Shown: positions 5,658-6,830 of the stretch, piece after piece | How positions within the stretch are numbered: position 1 is the first letter of the stretch | Layout: the number at the start of each line of letters is the position of its first letter | Source: Halalkaliarchaeum sp036625675 | GTDB taxonomy: Archaea > Halobacteriota > Halobacteria > Halobacteriales > Haloferacaceae | Length of the DNA: 6,830 nt | Direction: 5' to 3' | Assembly: GCA_036625675.1 (NCBI GenBank) | Contig: JAZKTH010000133.1 | Span: forward strand, 1-6,830 | The notes under the pieces: model-generated | Databases searched by the model: none | What the model was told of the DNA's origin: nothing | What the model saw: only the letters and a program-made list of their open reading frames with translations | Made by a program: the position numbers and the translations under genes

Positions 5658-6830
5658 GTTCCTCGAGTTCGCTTTTCGCGACCTCCGCGCCGGCGAACTC
5701 GAGCACCTCGCGGGCCCCCTCCGCGGAGTAACCCTGTTCCTTCAGCGCGTCGACCCACGCCGCCCGGTCGTCGTCGTCCGTCTCGTTGGCCGACACGAGG
5801 GCGGAGAAGTTGATGTTGTGCTTCTTGTCGTCCCACAGCTTCCGCTCGAGCGCCCGGCGCAGTCGGTCGTTCTCGTGGGGGTCGAAGGAGGTTCCCTCCC
5901 TGGCGCGCCGGGAGATCCAGTTCGAGATCTCCTGGCGGAAGTCGTCCTTGCGGTCCGGCGGGATGTCGAGCCGCTCCTCCACCGCCCGGAGGAACGTCTC
6001 GTCGGGCTCCTGTTCCCGGCCGGTGAGTTCGTCCTCGACCTTCGCGTCGTCGATGTACGCCATCACGTGGTCGACGTACTTCTCGCCCTGTCGGGTGAGC
6101 TCCTCGACGTCGTACGCGAGCGCGTGGCGCACGTCCTCGATCGCCCGCTCCCTGTACTCCTCGCGGACCTGTTCGAGCAGGCGCCCGTACCGCTCGAGGT
6201 TCTGTGCGTCGATCGAGCCGTGGCTCTCGAGGTTCGCCTCGAAGTGGCGGAACACCGCGAGCGGCGAGAGGTAGCCGCGGTCCCGGTGGGTGGCGTCCAT
6301 GATCGCCTCGGCGATCTCGTCGCCGATGAACCGCGCGGACACACCCTTCATCCCCTCCGCGATCTCGGCCCGTTCGTCGCCGTCCTCCCGGAGCTTCTTC
6401 AGGTCGACGGCGTCGACGTCGTCGAGTTCGCCGTTGTACGCCTTCGCCTTACCCAGAAGCGAGATCGACTCGTCGGAGGGTTCCTCGATCCTGGTCAGCA
6501 CGCCGAACAGCCCGGCCATCTCCAGGGTGTGTGGTTCGACGTTCACGTCCGGTACGTCGGCGTTGCGAAGCATCTTCCGGTAGATGTTGGCCTCCGACTC
6601 GTACTCGAGCACGTAGGGGTAGTCGATCCGCTTGGTCCGGTCGTTGAACGCCTCCATCTTCTCGTCGCCGGTCTTCTCGCGGTACTCCGGCATGTTCGTC
6701 CGCCCCACGATCACCTGGTCGATGTCGATGCGGGGGTTGTTCTTCGGCTTGATCGTCTGTTCCTGGGTGGCGTGAAGGAAGTCGTAGAGGAACTCCCGCT
6801 GGAGTTTCAGCAGCTCCTCCCCGGAGAAGA
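5650..6830 (-). CDS. prkA: PrkA-family serine kinase / AAA+ protein, 3' part only
   Basis: The last 392 codons of a PrkA/YeaG protein; the frame is open to the right window edge, so the N-terminus, P-loop and Walker B (about 290-300 residues) are outside. Visible sequence begins in the AAA+ domain with LLKLQREFLYDFLHATQE, then QVIVGRTNMPEY (sensor-1 Asn, 6681-6716) and MEAFNDRTKRIDYPY, which keeps the canonical EAF-DR signature carrying the likely arginine finger. The PrkA C-terminal domain follows: SISLLGKAKAYNGE, EGMKGVSARF (6328-6357), RDRGYLSPL, DDFRQEISNWISRRARE and a terminal QGYSAEGAREVL helix. These match E. coli YeaG motifs closely. The GTG at 6714 encodes an internal Val in this conserved region and is not the start. 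The gene ends 8 nt inside the next prkA paralogue, with no terminator. It is the most canonical PrkA of the pair. Bacterial homologues act in stationary-phase, starvation and sporulation responses; the archaeal role is inferred. Confidence 0.93.
   Translation of the reverse strand, partial: FSGEELLKLQREFLYDFLHATQEQTIKPKNNPRIDIDQVIVGRTNMPEYREKTGDEKMEAFNDRTKRIDYPYVLEYESEANIYRKMLRNADVPDVNVEPHTLEMAGLFGVLTRIEEPSDESISLLGKAKAYNGELDDVDAVDLKKLREDGDERAEIAEGMKGVSARFIGDEIAEAIMDATHRDRGYLSPLAVFRHFEANLESHGSIDAQNLERYGRLLEQVREEYRERAIEDVRHALAYDVEELTRQGEKYVDHVMAYIDDAKVEDELTGREQEPDETFLRAVEERLDIPPDRKDDFRQEISNWISRRAREGTSFDPHENDRLRRALERKLWDDKKHNINFSALVSANETDDDDRAAWVDALKEQGYSAEGAREVLEFAGAEVAKSELEEHA

Noticed and set aside
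3405..5813. 802-codon open frame on the plus strand opposite both prkA genes
   Set aside because: Antisense shadow caused by G/C at third codon positions of the real genes. Its product is Arg/Val/Leu/Pro-rich without family motifs, and it runs across the boundary of two real overlapping genes.
6712..6714. GTG as a possible start of the first prkA gene
   Set aside because: The frame stays open to the window edge and the residues upstream (HATQE and the preceding helix) match conserved PrkA sequence, so this is an internal valine.

Overview
The window is GC-rich DNA filled end to end by four genes, all read on the minus strand (right to left). The proteins are strongly acidic (Asp/Glu-rich, few Lys) and codon third positions are almost always G or C. 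Gene joints inside the operon carry GGAGG-type Shine-Dalgarno sequences. Together with how closely the proteins fit the long-format versions of these families, this points to a halophilic archaeon (class Halobacteria); the genus cannot be fixed from the sequence.

In order of transcription: (1) prkA, cut at its start by the right window edge (5650-6830), a canonical PrkA/YeaG-family AAA+ serine kinase-like protein; (2) a second, complete and divergent PrkA paralogue (3393-5657) with its own P-loop; (3) a YeaH/DUF444 protein with a von Willebrand A (VWA) domain and an intact MIDAS metal site (2086-3402); (4) a long SpoVR-family protein (21-2060). The first three genes overlap head to tail by 8 and 10 nt. 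The yeaH-spoVR joint has a 25-nt gap bridged exactly by a 10-codon mini-ORF (2057-2089), whose start overlaps the yeaH stop and whose stop overlaps the spoVR start, both as ATGA. No intergenic space is left for internal promoters, so the four genes are very likely one mRNA starting right of the window.

The PrkA-YeaH-SpoVR trio is a known conserved stress and stationary-phase module in bacteria (yeaG-yeaH and ycgB in E. coli; PrkA, YhbH and SpoVR in Bacillus sporulation). Here it sits in an organism type that does not sporulate, as a single coupled operon with a duplicated kinase/AAA+ gene. A reasonable inference is that the two PrkA proteins form a mixed AAA+ assembly, that YeaH is its VWA partner (as in MoxR-VWA or RavA-ViaA pairs), and that SpoVR is an effector or client. 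None of this can be proven from sequence.

No tRNA, rRNA, CRISPR array, insertion sequence, attachment site or convincing terminator was seen. The large plus-strand open frames are composition shadows. The most unusual details are the mini-ORF relay, the PrkA duplication with diverged AAA+ motifs, and a possible metal-site-like residue set in SpoVR.
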